58,375 nt of DNA from Methylophaga sp. (GTDB lineage: Bacteria; Pseudomonadota; Gammaproteobacteria; Nitrosococcales; Methylophagaceae): positions 224,442-282,816 of the forward strand of contig NZSL01000007.1 of assembly GCA_002696735.1 (NCBI GenBank), given 5' to 3'. Shown here one piece after another: positions 8,402 to 19,286 of the stretch (position 1 is its first letter; each line of letters opens with the position of its first letter). The notes beneath the pieces were generated by a model. That model did no database searches. It was not told the DNA's origin and worked only from the letters and a program-made list of their open reading frames with translations. Both the position numbers and the translations under genes were made by a program.

Positions 8402-9700
8402 TTAGGCTACAGCATTCATCACTTCAGAAAATGAAGATGCTTTTTCTTCAACTTTAACATTATCGTAGATCCATTCAACAACAGTATCTTCGACAACCAT
8501 CATTTGGATTTCAGATAATTTATCCTGATTGGTCATGTAATAGTTCATAACGTCTTCAGGATCTTCATAACTGGCAGCAATAGCTTCAATGGCTTCACGA
8601 ACCCGTTTTTCTTCAGGTTGAATGTTGTTATCAGAAATAATCTTACCGATAAGCAGACTCAGTTTGACACGTTTTTCTGCATTTTCCTTGAAATTACTTA
8701 ATTCAAAAGGTAAGCCTTCAACGTTAACACCTTGATTGCGCAGGTTATTCTTAGCCTGTTCCATCAAGTAATTAGCTTCACGCTCAACCGGTGCTTCAGG
8801 TAAAGCAATTTCATTATTGGCTGCAACACTATCCATTGCTTTGCGCTTGTTCACATTTTTAAGTGCCGCTGCAAGTTCACGTTCCATATTTGAACGGACT
8901 TCTTTTTTCAAAGCGGCTAAGCCACCTTCAACGCCACACATTTCAGCAAACTCTTTGTCCAGTTTTGGCAATTTCTTTTTGGCCACCTGTTTAACAGTGA
9001 CAGCAAAATCGGCTTTTTTACCTCGCAGGTGCTCAGCGCGATAATCTTCCGGGAAGGTCATTGAAATAGTCAGTTCCTGGTTGGGTTTGACGCCAACCAG
9101 TTGCTGTTCAAATTCAGGCAGCATACTGTTATTACCAATGACAACGAGAACATCCTGACCTTTACCGCCCTGAAATTCTTCGCCATCAATACTGCCGACG
9201 AAATCGATGGTGACACCATCTTCTTCTTTAGCGGCACGTTTTAATGGTTCCCATGTCATGCGTTGCTCACGCAAGGTTTCAAGCATTTTGTCGACATCTT
9301 CGTCACTGACTTCTGCAACGGTTTTTTCCAGCTTGATATCGTCTACCTTTACTGCATCGATTTCAGGAAAGATCTCATAATTCAACGTATATATTAATGT
9401 TGAATCTTCTTCTTTCATGCTATCGATATGAGGAGGGCTTGCAGGATTAACATTTTCTTGAGTGAACGCTTCGCGCATACTGTCTTGAACAATCTGATCA
9501 ATCACATCACGGCGTGCTGAGGGACCATGCGTTTTAACCAGCATCTTCATCGGAACTTTACCGGGACGGAAACCAGCCATTCGAACAGTCGGGCGGATAG
9601 AAACCAAGCGTTTTTCAACAGCCTGTTCAATATTTGCATCTTCCACGGTGATGGTCATTTTACGACCGAGTTCGCTGACATTTTCTACAGTTACTTGCAT
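8402..9700 (-). CDS. tig: trigger factor (ribosome-associated chaperone / PPIase)
   Basis: Trigger factor binds the ribosome exit tunnel through L23 and shields nascent chains. The 432-residue length is typical. The N-terminal ribosome-binding domain shows the signature GFRPGKVP at about residues 44-51. The middle FKBP-like domain (about 150-245) includes VTIDFVGSIDGEEFQGGKG, and a long helical C-domain follows. The ATG at 9700 has GAGG seven bases upstream. tig precedes clpP and clpX as in many proteobacteria. Here a tRNA-Leu gene lies 63 bases upstream on the same strand with no clear terminator between them. Confidence 0.98.
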   Translation of the reverse strand: MQVTVENVSELGRKMTITVEDANIEQAVEKRLVSIRPTVRMAGFRPGKVPMKMLVKTHGPSARRDVIDQIVQDSMREAFTQENVNPASPPHIDSMKEEDSTLIYTLNYEIFPEIDAVKVDDIKLEKTVAEVSDEDVDKMLETLREQRMTWEPLKRAAKEEDGVTIDFVGSIDGEEFQGGKGQDVLVVIGNNSMLPEFEQQLVGVKPNQELTISMTFPEDYRAEHLRGKKADFAVTVKQVAKKKLPKLDKEFAEMCGVEGGLAALKKEVRSNMERELAAALKNVNKRKAMDSVAANNEIALPEAPVEREANYLMEQAKNNLRNQGVNVEGLPFELSNFKENAEKRVKLSLLIGKIISDNNIQPEEKRVREAIEAIAASYEDPEDVMNYYMTNQDKLSEIQMMVVEDTVVEWIYDNVKVEEKASSFSEVMNAVA

Positions 9701-9763
9701 TCTTTAAACCTCAAACACGGGGATTAAGCGCATTGCTGGCGTCTATGCGCCGACAATTGTAAA

Positions 9764-9848
<85 letters not shown>

Positions 9849-9889
9849 AAATCGTTATTAATATGCATTCATATCAAATCAAGTCGGCC

Positions 9890-9918
9890 ATTATAGCCAG
9901 ATAAACTAACCAAAACTA
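9890..9918 (-). promoter_or_regulatory. possible promoter of tRNA-Leu
   Basis: A perfect TATAAT (9890-9895 on the minus strand) is followed by a GC-rich discriminator (GGCCG), as in stringently controlled stable-RNA promoters. It would start about 35 bases before the tRNA 5' end. The -35 is poor and overlaps the end of the HDOD gene. Confidence 0.45.
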
Positions 9919-11358
9919 GCCTTGTATTGTCAAAAAGGTGAATGCCAATGATGCCTGCTGGCAAAATTGACGAAAAGCGATCAGATCCTGACGATTTAAT
10001 CCTCGCTCAGAAGCATGTCTGTCAGCCAGAAATAACCCCACCGGTTTGTTGGATTTTTTTAACGGCATAGCCAGCATCGGTTTGCCCGCCATTAGTTGAT
10101 TACTTTCCCTGTGCAGTTTTTTTAACAGCGCAGGTTGTGAGTCGTCGATCAATACGGCATCTTCAGCAGCGAGTAAATCTTTAAAAAGGGTTTGAGCATT
10201 GCTCTCCATTGATACCTGAAACAACTCGCAAAACTGCTCGTTTTGATTGCCTAGTACGTAACGACAATTCAGTTGCTTTTTATCTGCGGATAATACGGCA
10301 AAAATCACTCTATCCATTCCCGCGCCGCGATAAATACCCTCCATCACCATTTCCAGTATCAAATTGATACCACAATGCTCCTGGATGGCTTGTGAAATGT
10401 CTTGCAGAATGCGTAGCTGCATCGATTGGTCGGGTGCCGGATAATCTGAGGTTTCTTCAAAATCACTCACAAAATCCTGCTGCTCTCCTTCAGCTTTTAA
10501 TTCTGGAGGAAGCGGTATCAAACCTCTCACCCGCTCACTACCGGTGAGGTTAAGTAACTTTTGTGCCGACAATGCACTGTCATATACAGAGGGTTTCAAG
10601 GTTTCCAGTTTTTGGTGTGTCAACGAGACAACTTTCTCAAACCATGGGTTAAGTTTGTCCGCATTCCAGCCTTTACTGGTTTCAATCGCCAACTGTCCAG
10701 CATATCTAATGATCAGAACGGATTCGGATTTCACATTCGGCCGAAAACTATCGATTAATAAATCATTTAACGACCAGGCTTCTGCCAGGCCTTGAGTCAG
10801 TTGCTGAAGCGTAAAACCCAATACGTCACTCTCGGCAGCAGCACTGCAATCCTGGTTTTCAAACGCGGTTACGGTTTTGTCATCAGCAAACGCCCAAAAA
10901 GTTAAATGTCCTAAACGTGATAACAATGCAGCGATAAAAATATCCTCAGGCGTTTCGGAATGACAGAGGATTGCCATATTTTGTGCCTGAACAGCGGCAT
11001 GCAGGGAAACAGCCATTTCCTTAAGTACTTTGTCGTGGCGTTTGGTGGCCTTTAGAGAGTCAATCAACACCAGTGTCAGCGCGAGAACTTTGACTTGTTC
11101 AAACCCCAACAACATCAATGCCCGCGATACAGTATTAATATGGTGACCCTGAGGATTGTAGTAAACACTGTTGGCCATTTTCAGCAAACGACTGGTTAAT
11201 GCTGCATCACGAAGAATGACCTGCGCAACATCAACTGCCGCGCTATCTTCCTGCTCGAGAATCTGGTTAATCTCCAACATGGTATTTGGAAATACCGGCA
11301 TGTGTTTATTGGTCAGCTGATGGATAAACCGTTGTGCGGCAACAGGAATTGGTGTCAT
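9916..11358 (-). CDS. HDOD domain signalling protein with C-terminal GAF-like domain
   Basis: The 480-residue soluble protein has an N-terminal HDOD domain (about residues 15-215), recognisable from AQVILRDAALTSRLLKMAN and the following helix INTVSRALMLLGFEQVKVLA. The C-terminal 160 residues (about 320-480: MQLRILQDISQAI, LLILEMV-like and PVGLFLADR segments) look like a GAF sensor domain. HDOD proteins are non-enzymatic regulatory relatives of HD hydrolases used in motility, stress or c-di-GMP signalling. The start overlaps the end of the 5'-nucleotidase gene by four bases (ATGA), so translation is coupled. The ligand and the partner protein are unknown. Confidence 0.85.
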   Translation of the reverse strand: MTPIPVAAQRFIHQLTNKHMPVFPNTMLEINQILEQEDSAAVDVAQVILRDAALTSRLLKMANSVYYNPQGHHINTVSRALMLLGFEQVKVLALTLVLIDSLKATKRHDKVLKEMAVSLHAAVQAQNMAILCHSETPEDIFIAALLSRLGHLTFWAFADDKTVTAFENQDCSAAAESDVLGFTLQQLTQGLAEAWSLNDLLIDSFRPNVKSESVLIIRYAGQLAIETSKGWNADKLNPWFEKVVSLTHQKLETLKPSVYDSALSAQKLLNLTGSERVRGLIPLPPELKAEGEQQDFVSDFEETSDYPAPDQSMQLRILQDISQAIQEHCGINLILEMVMEGIYRGAGMDRVIFAVLSADKKQLNCRYVLGNQNEQFCELFQVSMESNAQTLFKDLLAAEDAVLIDDSQPALLKKLHRESNQLMAGKPMLAMPLKKSNKPVGLFLADRHASERGLNRQDLIAFRQFCQQASLAFTFLTIQG

Positions 11359-12278
11359 TCGTTGTTATCTTTCAATATAAGCTGATTGGCAATGCCATGC
11401 GGAACATGGCCTGTTGCCACGTGATCTCTTGCAGAAATGCAATGTCGTTCCTGATCATCAAAAAAGATATCAGCACCAAACGATTTAAGGAAAGGCCCTT
11501 TTTCCATCCCACCCAGAAAAATGGCTTCATCAATACGAATGCCCCACTCTCTCAAGGTGCGGATAACCCGTTCATGAGCGGGAGCAGAACGTGCAGTAAC
11601 CAAGGCGGTACGAATCGGTGAACTGTTTTCTGGATATTCAGTTTGAATTTTATTCAGGGCCATTAAAAAGTCTTTAAAGGGACCACCCGATAGCGCCTGT
11701 CTGGCTGTTTGCTGCTCATTTTCGGTGAAGGCTTCAAGACCGCGTTCTTTAAATATTCTTTCAGATTCATCCGAAAAGATGACAGCGTCCCCATCAAAGG
11801 CGATGCGTAATTGTTCTGATTCAGAGTTATGCCCCAGATTTGATGGCAGGATAGTCGCAGCGGCAATACCTGCCTCAAGGGCCATACGAACATCTTCCGG
11901 GCTGGTAGACAAAAACAGGTTGGCGCTAAATGGTGCAACGTACCGATAAGGACTGCTGCCGGAGGTAAACACGGCGCGAATGATGCCTAAATTATGATAT
12001 TGAATTGAATTGAAAACCCGTAATCCGGTATCTGCACTGTTACGTGACAGTAATATAATTTCAACCCGCGGTGTTTTAGGGTTATTGTCGTTTAAGGCAA
12101 GTAACTTTTTGACCAGATTGAATGCCCCACCTGGTTCCAAAGGCACATCTTCATTTTCTATCTGAAAGCGGCAATAGGCCTCTGTGCCCTGCTCTTCGTA
12201 GATACGGTGGCTTTCATCCAAATCAAACAAAGCACGTGATGAAATAGCCACTACCAATGGTTTTGTCCCCGTCTCCAC
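11355..12278 (-). CDS. cytosolic 5'-nucleotidase family protein (PF06189-like)
   Basis: The 307-residue soluble protein resembles the 5_nucleotid family related to eukaryotic cytosolic 5'-nucleotidase IA. I recognise the N-terminal VVAISSRALFDLDESHRIYE, the EIILLSRNSADTGLRVFNS block, IAFDGDAVIFSDESERIF (HAD-like aspartates), and the final FFDDQERHC. Such enzymes dephosphorylate nucleoside monophosphates. The start is GTG at 12278 with GGGAG five bases upstream. NERD ends two bases before it and the HDOD gene overlaps its end, so it is the middle gene of a three-gene operon. The substrate is not deducible from sequence. Confidence 0.85.
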   Translation of the reverse strand: METGTKPLVVAISSRALFDLDESHRIYEEQGTEAYCRFQIENEDVPLEPGGAFNLVKKLLALNDNNPKTPRVEIILLSRNSADTGLRVFNSIQYHNLGIIRAVFTSGSSPYRYVAPFSANLFLSTSPEDVRMALEAGIAAATILPSNLGHNSESEQLRIAFDGDAVIFSDESERIFKERGLEAFTENEQQTARQALSGGPFKDFLMALNKIQTEYPENSSPIRTALVTARSAPAHERVIRTLREWGIRIDEAIFLGGMEKGPFLKSFGADIFFDDQERHCISARDHVATGHVPHGIANQLILKDNNE

Positions 12279-12280
12279 GT

Positions 12281-12868
12281 TTACTCCCTGATCAATGATT
12301 GAGCATCGTTGCGTATATTTTGTTTAATCACGTTCCACATTTGTTCTCGGCTCTCTTTTGGCAGTTTCGGGCTATTAAACAACCTCTGCATATCCTGTTC
12401 AAAACTCGTCAATACTGAAACGGATGCGGGCTTACCTTTGGGAAAATTACTCTCTGCAGTAAAAACCACATGACAGAATACCGGCATTTTAGGAATCAAA
12501 GAGCGGATGGCCTGCCGCGCATTTTCAAGATGATGCAGGGGGTTAGTAAATTTATAACTCCGCCCATCCACAATTTGCGTCCATTGTTCAATTTGTTCTG
12601 CACCGAATAAATGACCACTAATTGGATAGTCCCGCAAAATCAAAATACCTTGTTCCAGCAGAAAAAGCTTTTCAATTTCCAGTATACCGCCGACCCCGTC
12701 TGGAAGAATGACATTGTTAAGTTCATCCTGTTTGTAGGGTTTTAACACTTGCTCGATTTGGAGCTGTGAAGGACTTCTACGAAAAAAAAGCCGATAGAGT
12801 AAACAGATAATAATTACTGCAACAATGCTTAGCCCGACGGCCAACTCTACAGAAAATTCTTCAAGCAA
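12281..12868 (-). CDS. membrane-anchored NERD (nuclease-related) domain protein
   Basis: The 195-residue protein has one N-terminal membrane helix (about residues 8-28) and a soluble part that looks like a NERD domain: [40 protein letters not shown], the [17 protein letters not shown] block, and [20 protein letters not shown] is named for distant similarity to nucleases and its function is largely unknown. The only start in reach is a TTG at 12868, about ten bases after GGGAG; no ATG fits. It leads the tight NERD / 5'-nucleotidase / HDOD operon. The helix would place the domain at the inner membrane facing the cytoplasm. Confidence 0.75.
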   Translation of the reverse strand: MLEEFSVELAVGLSIVAVIIICLLYRLFFRRSPSQLQIEQVLKPYKQDELNNVILPDGVGGILEIEKLFLLEQGILILRDYPISGHLFGAEQIEQWTQIVDGRSYKFTNPLHHLENARQAIRSLIPKMPVFCHVVFTAESNFPKGKPASVSVLTSFEQDMQRLFNSPKLPKESREQMWNVIKQNIRNDAQSLIRE

Positions 12869-12904
12869 ATGAATGGTACTCCCGAAATTTATATTATACG
12901 GCGA

Positions 12905-13813
12905 TTAAGCCGGGCTTTGTTCAATTGACTGATCGTTGATTGGATCCTGATGAATTATAACTTCTGACTCATCAAATAACCCCCGAATATCCTGACTTAC
13001 TGCCACACTGACATCATGGGCCTGTTGCAGACTCAGTTCGGGATCCAGTTCCAGATGTAATTGTATAAAGGTAGTGGTACCCGAGCGTCTGGTGCGTAAA
13101 TCATGTACACCTTTTGCTTGAGAATGCGTTAAGGCTGTTTGGATTATCTGTTGTCTCTCTTTATCAGTAATTTCATGATCCATTAGTAGATCAACAGCAT
13201 CTCTTAATATTCTCCAGGCACTGAACAAAACATAAATTGCGATGAAAATCGCCATGAGCGGATCCAGCCAAATTAACCCAAAATGGGATAAAAACAGCGC
13301 GATAATGACACTGAAATTGATTAATAAATCAGATCGATAATGCAGAGAGTCGGCCCGAATGGCAGACGAATTAGTTTTAATGATGACAAAGCGTTGCACA
13401 AACAATAAACCGATAGTGGCAAGCATGGAAAACAGCATCACCGCTATTCCCAATTCAATACCGGTTGTTAAGGGTTGAGGAGTTATCAGTCGACCACTGG
13501 CCTGAAACAACAGCATTATCGCAGAACCAGTGATAAACATGGACTGACCTAATGCAGCAAGAGGCTCGGCCTTACCATGACCAAAACGGTGTTCTTTATC
13601 CGCGGGCTGAAGGGCATGCCGAATGGCGAGCAAATTCACCAGTGACGCCAGCAAATCCAGACTGGAATCAATAAGACTAGCCAGAATACTCATGGAATCA
13701 GAAATATACCAGGCGGTTAACTTGGCAGTAATAAGCGCTAATGCAGTAATGACCGACGCATAACTTGCTATTCGCATTAAAGCGGCATTACTGAAGTGTT
13801 GAGACCGTAACAT
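12905..13813 (-). CDS. fieF: cation diffusion facilitator, FieF/YiiP-like
   Basis: This is a six-helix cation/proton antiporter that exports Zn or Fe. It tracks FieF closely: SILASLIDSSLDLLASLVNLL (two Asp of transport site A), LQPADKEHRFGHGKAEPLAAL, LHYRSDLLINF (the His and Asp completing site A), and the C-terminal cytoplasmic metal domain DLRTRRSGTTTFIQLHLELD ending VIIHQDP. From the ATG at 13813 it has 302 residues, the usual size. A TTG at 13852 would extend it by 13 and no strong ribosome site distinguishes them. It is divergent from pgm. Confidence 0.92.
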   Translation of the reverse strand: MLRSQHFSNAALMRIASYASVITALALITAKLTAWYISDSMSILASLIDSSLDLLASLVNLLAIRHALQPADKEHRFGHGKAEPLAALGQSMFITGSAIMLLFQASGRLITPQPLTTGIELGIAVMLFSMLATIGLLFVQRFVIIKTNSSAIRADSLHYRSDLLINFSVIIALFLSHFGLIWLDPLMAIFIAIYVLFSAWRILRDAVDLLMDHEITDKERQQIIQTALTHSQAKGVHDLRTRRSGTTTFIQLHLELDPELSLQQAHDVSVAVSQDIRGLFDESEVIIHQDPINDQSIEQSPA

Positions 13814-13868
13814 GTTCTCAGTATAGTGAGACACAATCACAGTGGAAAGCAAAATTACATTGTATTAA

Positions 13869-15536
<1,668 letters not shown>

Positions 15537-15550
15537 GTTAACTACCACGC

Positions 15551-16144
15551 ATGCAAACATTAATTTTAGGTTCCAGCTCCCCTTTCCGTGCGGAACTGCT
15601 TGCTAAATTACATTTGAGCTTTCTGACAGCTTCACCAGATATTGATGAAAGCCCAAAACCCAATGAAACACCAGACCACTTGGTAAGACGACTGGCAGAA
15701 AGCAAAGCCCGTAAAATTGCTGAACAGTATCCTGACAGCCTTATCATTGGCTCTGATCAGGTCGCCGTATTGAATGGTCAAGTGATGGGTAAACCAGGAA
15801 ATCATCTCAAAGCGATTGAACAGCTTTCTGCAGCTTCCGGTAATACCGTAACGTTTATGACCGGACTGGCGTTGTTTAATGCTGCCACGGGAAATATGCA
15901 ATCTGTAGTCGATTATTTTGAAGTAGTTTTCAGAGCACTTTCTGCCGAACAGATTGAGTTTTATCTAACGACTGAACAGCCCTATCAATGCGCAGGAAGT
16001 TTTAAATCGGAAGGATTTGGCATCAGCCTGTTTAAGGAGTTGCGCGGACAGGATCCAAATAGTTTGATTGGTTTACCACTGATTCGCTTGATAGAACTGC
16101 TGGCCAACGAAGGTGTGGATGTGTTGGCACAGCAGTGCAATTAA
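15551..16144 (+). CDS. yceF: Maf-family nucleotide pyrophosphatase YceF (m7GTP-type)
   Basis: YceF-type Maf proteins hydrolyse non-canonical nucleotides such as m7GTP and prevent their incorporation. The 197-residue protein begins MQTLILGSSSPFRAELLAKL (conserved SSSPxR motif) and has ESKARKIAEQYPDSLIIGSDQV (catalytic Asp in GSDQV), the MGKPG loop and CAGSFKSEGFG. The CAGSFKSEGFG and DPNSLIGLPL segments point to YceF rather than the dTTP-cleaving YhdE subfamily. In enterobacteria yceF neighbours yceD-rpmF-plsX; here it follows pgm about 15 kb away. Confidence 0.93.
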   Translation: MQTLILGSSSPFRAELLAKLHLSFLTASPDIDESPKPNETPDHLVRRLAESKARKIAEQYPDSLIIGSDQVAVLNGQVMGKPGNHLKAIEQLSAASGNTVTFMTGLALFNAATGNMQSVVDYFEVVFRALSAEQIEFYLTTEQPYQCAGSFKSEGFGISLFKELRGQDPNSLIGLPLIRLIELLANEGVDVLAQQCN

Positions 16145-16151
16145 ACCACGT

Positions 16152-16556
16152 TTATTGCTTTTTACTTTTTTCAACATTTTCCATTGCTGCAGCCTGAGCT
16201 GCCAAATTGTTCATCGTCTGTCCCATCAACTGACGGGCTGCTTTTGAACGTAAACTTCTTGCCATTCCTTCGGTAAGACCGGGATTCACATTATTAGCCG
16301 TCAACAATTCTTTCAGTTCGTCGAGTTTAGGCTCACATGATTGCAGAATATCATCAGCATTTTGTGTAGCTGAGTTGCCGGTTTTACTGGCATTTAACCG
16401 TGACTCCATCATGCACTTGTTGTAAGCGGTGATATTACTTGTCATTTCATTAATGGCTTCCTGGGGCATATCCCAAGGGGTCAGAATCGATTCTTCTGCT
16501 ATTGCAAGAGTACTGAAAATTGCCAGTGAACCAGCAGCCAGATAGTGCTTAATCAT
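16152..16556 (-). CDS. small secreted protein of unknown function
   Basis: I do not recognise this family. The 134-residue protein has a clear Sec signal peptide (MIKHYLAAGSLAIFSTLAIA, cleavage about residue 20-21). The mature part is helical and Asn/Ala/Met-rich, with two cysteines (in YNKCMMES and LQSCEPKLD) that could form a disulfide in the periplasm. A purine-rich GGAGAGGAT precedes the ATG, so it is well translated in principle. It is monocistronic and convergent with yceF. Confidence 0.75.
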   Translation of the reverse strand: MIKHYLAAGSLAIFSTLAIAEESILTPWDMPQEAINEMTSNITAYNKCMMESRLNASKTGNSATQNADDILQSCEPKLDELKELLTANNVNPGLTEGMARSLRSKAARQLMGQTMNNLAAQAAAMENVEKSKKQ

Positions 16557-16721
16557 TACATCCTCTCCAGATATTTATAGTTTTTTTGTTGCCATGCTGA
16601 GACCGCGCTTATAGGTCAAATTATCCCATTGAGTGCGAATACGCTACAATCTGCCATCCAATTCAATGCAGTTATCTCACTTGTTGGGATAATTTCTTAA
16701 ACTTAATAACGCACATCCCAG

Positions 16722-17711
16722 ATGAACCATAAACAAGATATACGCTTTCAACAATTGCAACAATGGTTGCAAGACTTTGTGACCGATAAAAACTATTCGT
16801 TAACACCTGCCTCCAGCGATGCCAGTTTTCGACGTTATTTTCGATTACAGCAAATGGATGCCAGTTTTATTGTTATGGATTCGCCTCCGGAGCATGAAAA
16901 TAATCATGCATTCATTCACGTGGCGACATTGCTGGAGCAATACGGGCTGAATGTACCCCATATTTACGAGCAGGATCTACAGCAGGGGTTTCTAATACTG
17001 AGCGATCTGGGTAAAACCCCTTACCTTTCACAGCTATCCATTGAAACGGCTGATGAGCTTTATAAAAAAGCCATTGACAGTCTGATAACCCTGCAGCTGA
17101 TTCCCTGCGAAAACCATTCATTACCTCAATATGATGCCGCATTACTACAACGTGAAATACTACTGTTTGATGACTGGTTTTTGCAGCGCCATTTGGGATT
17201 ACATCCGCCCGAATGGTTAGCTGCAACATTCGAATTTTTAACGCAAAACGCTTTAGAGCAACCTCAGGTTATTGTGCATCGGGATTTTCATTCACGAAAT
17301 CTGATGTACCTGCAGGGACAAAAACCGGGAATAATTGATTTTCAGGATGCCGTGATTGGCGCCATTAGTTATGACTTAGTTTCATTGTTGCGTGATGTGT
17401 ATATCCAATGGTCTTCGGCTGAACAACAGCAGTGGGTTGGATATTATATTGAACAGGCACAACAACATGGATTGTTAACAACCGAGCAAGCAGAAAAATT
17501 TCCTCGTTGGTTTGATTTAATGGGCTTACAACGCCACCTTAAAATACTTGGGATCTTCTGTCGCCTGAATTATCGCGACAATAAACCTAATTATATGAAT
17601 GATTTAGCATTGACTTTAAATTATGTCTATCAAGTTTGTGAGCGCTATCCAGAGCTACAAAATCTCTATCAATATCTTATTGAACAACCTAAAATTGCGG
17701 CCATAATATGA
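16722..17711 (+). CDS. amgK: N-acetylmuramate/N-acetylglucosamine kinase AmgK
   Basis: AmgK phosphorylates the anomeric position of MurNAc (and GlcNAc) released from recycled peptidoglycan. The 329-residue protein has the aminoglycoside-phosphotransferase fold: nucleotide-loop region ASFRRYFRLQ (residues 30-39), catalytic HRDFHSRNLMYL near residue 188 and metal-binding IIDFQDAVIGAISYDL near 206. The assignment to AmgK over a generic phosphotransferase rests mainly on the four-base overlap (ATGA) with murU, the AmgK-MurU pair known from Pseudomonas. No clear ribosome binding site precedes the ATG at 16722. This pathway bypasses de novo UDP-MurNAc synthesis and can lower fosfomycin sensitivity. 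Confidence 0.88.
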   Translation: MNHKQDIRFQQLQQWLQDFVTDKNYSLTPASSDASFRRYFRLQQMDASFIVMDSPPEHENNHAFIHVATLLEQYGLNVPHIYEQDLQQGFLILSDLGKTPYLSQLSIETADELYKKAIDSLITLQLIPCENHSLPQYDAALLQREILLFDDWFLQRHLGLHPPEWLAATFEFLTQNALEQPQVIVHRDFHSRNLMYLQGQKPGIIDFQDAVIGAISYDLVSLLRDVYIQWSSAEQQQWVGYYIEQAQQHGLLTTEQAEKFPRWFDLMGLQRHLKILGIFCRLNYRDNKPNYMNDLALTLNYVYQVCERYPELQNLYQYLIEQPKIAAII

Positions 17712-18382
17712 AAGTAATGATTCTCGCAGCAGGTCGCGGTGAACGGCTCAGACCGCTTACCGATCACACTCCTAAACCTTTGCTGCATGCTGGTCCAAAA
17801 CGCTTGATTGAATATCTGATTGAGAAACTGGTCGATGCAGGGCTTAATGATATTGTGATTAATCATGCTCATCTTGGTGAGCAATTTGAGCCAATATTGG
17901 GCAGTGGTGAACGCTATCATGCTCATTTTGAATATTCAGCTGAAGTCGCTGGCGGGCTGGAAACCGCTGGTGGAATAATTCAGGCATTACCAATACTAGG
18001 CAATGAACCTTTTCTGGTGGTAAATGGCGATATCTGGACAGATTTTCCGTTTGCTGATCTCGCCAAGATTGAGTTATCTACTGAGCAACTATGTCACCTG
18101 GTTATGGTGAATAATCCTGCGCACAACCCTGCCGGAGACTTTTATCTTGAATCAGAAGGTTTGCTATCACTTGAAGGTGAGCCAAAACTGACATTCAGTG
18201 GTATTGGAATTTACCGTCCGGAAATGTTTGCAGAGCATCCGGTTGCCAAACGTGCCTTAAAGCCATTTTTTGTTGAGGTTATGAAGCAGAAAAAAGCGAC
18301 TGGGCAACATTATCAGGGTCAGTGGTCTGATATTGGAACGGTCGAGCGCTTAACTTTACTGGCCAAGCAACTCGACATTTAA
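17708..18382 (+). CDS. murU: N-acetylmuramate alpha-1-phosphate uridylyltransferase MurU
   Basis: MurU converts MurNAc-1-phosphate and UTP to UDP-MurNAc, the second step of the recycling bypass begun by AmgK. The 224-residue size is that of MurU, shorter than glucose-1-phosphate nucleotidyltransferases. The nucleotide-binding N-terminus MKVMILAAGRGERLRPLTD and the TPKPLL lysine are typical; GDIWTDF contains the metal-binding Asp and WSDIGTVERL closes the fold. It overlaps amgK by four bases, so the two are translationally coupled. Convergent argF ends six bases away. Confidence 0.92.
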   Translation: MKVMILAAGRGERLRPLTDHTPKPLLHAGPKRLIEYLIEKLVDAGLNDIVINHAHLGEQFEPILGSGERYHAHFEYSAEVAGGLETAGGIIQALPILGNEPFLVVNGDIWTDFPFADLAKIELSTEQLCHLVMVNNPAHNPAGDFYLESEGLLSLEGEPKLTFSGIGIYRPEMFAEHPVAKRALKPFFVEVMKQKKATGQHYQGQWSDIGTVERLTLLAKQLDI

Positions 18383-18388
18383 CGGCCT

Positions 18389-19285
18389 TCAGGCGCAGAG
18401 AAACTCCAATAAGGCTTTTTGCGCATGAAGTCGATTTTCAGCTTCATCCCAAACGACACTTTGCTGGCCATCAATGACATCTGCTGTGACTTCTTCACCA
18501 CGATGTGCTGGCAGACAATGCATAAATAATGCATCGGTAGCGGCATGTTGCATGACCTTTTTATCCACCTGAAACGCAGCAAATGCGGCTTCTCGTTTTC
18601 GCTGTTCCTCTTCCTGCCCCATGCTGGCCCAAACATCGGTTACCACTAAATCAGCATGCTCAGCAGCCTGTATAGGGTCATTAAACAGGCGAACCTGTGC
18701 ATCTACCGCATCGATAACCTCTGTTTTGGGCTCATAGCCTTCAGGGGTGGCAATATTTAAATTAAAACCAAACTGTTGAGCAGCATTAATATAGGAATGA
18801 CACATATTATTGCCATCACCAATCCACACAACCGTTTTTCCACGAATATCACCACGATGTTCCTGATAGGTTTGCATATCAGCCAGCAATTGACAGGGAT
18901 GAAAATCATCAGTCAAGGCGTTGATCACCGGTACCGATGAATATTTAGCGAAGGTTTCAATCTTGCTATGCTCAAAGGTTCGGATCATGACGGCATCAAC
19001 CATGCTGGAAATGACTCTGGCGGAGTCCTCAATCGGCTCGCCTCTGCCCAGTTGGGTATCATCGGGTGATAAAAAGATTGAACCACCACCAAACTGCACC
19101 ATCGCTGATTCAAACGATACGCGGGTACGAGTTGAAGATTTTTCAAAAATCATTGCCAGGACTTTATTTTTCAATGGCTGGTAGATTTCGCCCGCCTTGT
19201 GCATCTTTTTCAGTTCTGTGGCCCGTGCAATCAACAGCCCCAGTTCGGCTGGCGATAAATCCTTAAGCGTAAGAAAATGTCTCAT
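18389..19285 (-). CDS. argF: ornithine carbamoyltransferase, anabolic
   Basis: ArgF makes citrulline from ornithine and carbamoyl phosphate. The 298-residue protein has the carbamoyl-phosphate motif STRTR (residues 52-56 in [13 protein letters not shown]), the HPCQ motif in [11 protein letters not shown], and the ornithine and catalytic Cys motif [11 protein letters not shown] near residue 256. It starts one base after the argD stop (TGA-T-ATG), so argD-argF is an operon. argG is also in this window but 38 kb away. Confidence 0.97.
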   Translation of the reverse strand: MRHFLTLKDLSPAELGLLIARATELKKMHKAGEIYQPLKNKVLAMIFEKSSTRTRVSFESAMVQFGGGSIFLSPDDTQLGRGEPIEDSARVISSMVDAVMIRTFEHSKIETFAKYSSVPVINALTDDFHPCQLLADMQTYQEHRGDIRGKTVVWIGDGNNMCHSYINAAQQFGFNLNIATPEGYEPKTEVIDAVDAQVRLFNDPIQAAEHADLVVTDVWASMGQEEEQRKREAAFAAFQVDKKVMQHAATDALFMHCLPAHRGEEVTADVIDGQQSVVWDEAENRLHAQKALLEFLCA

Positions 19286-19286
19286 A

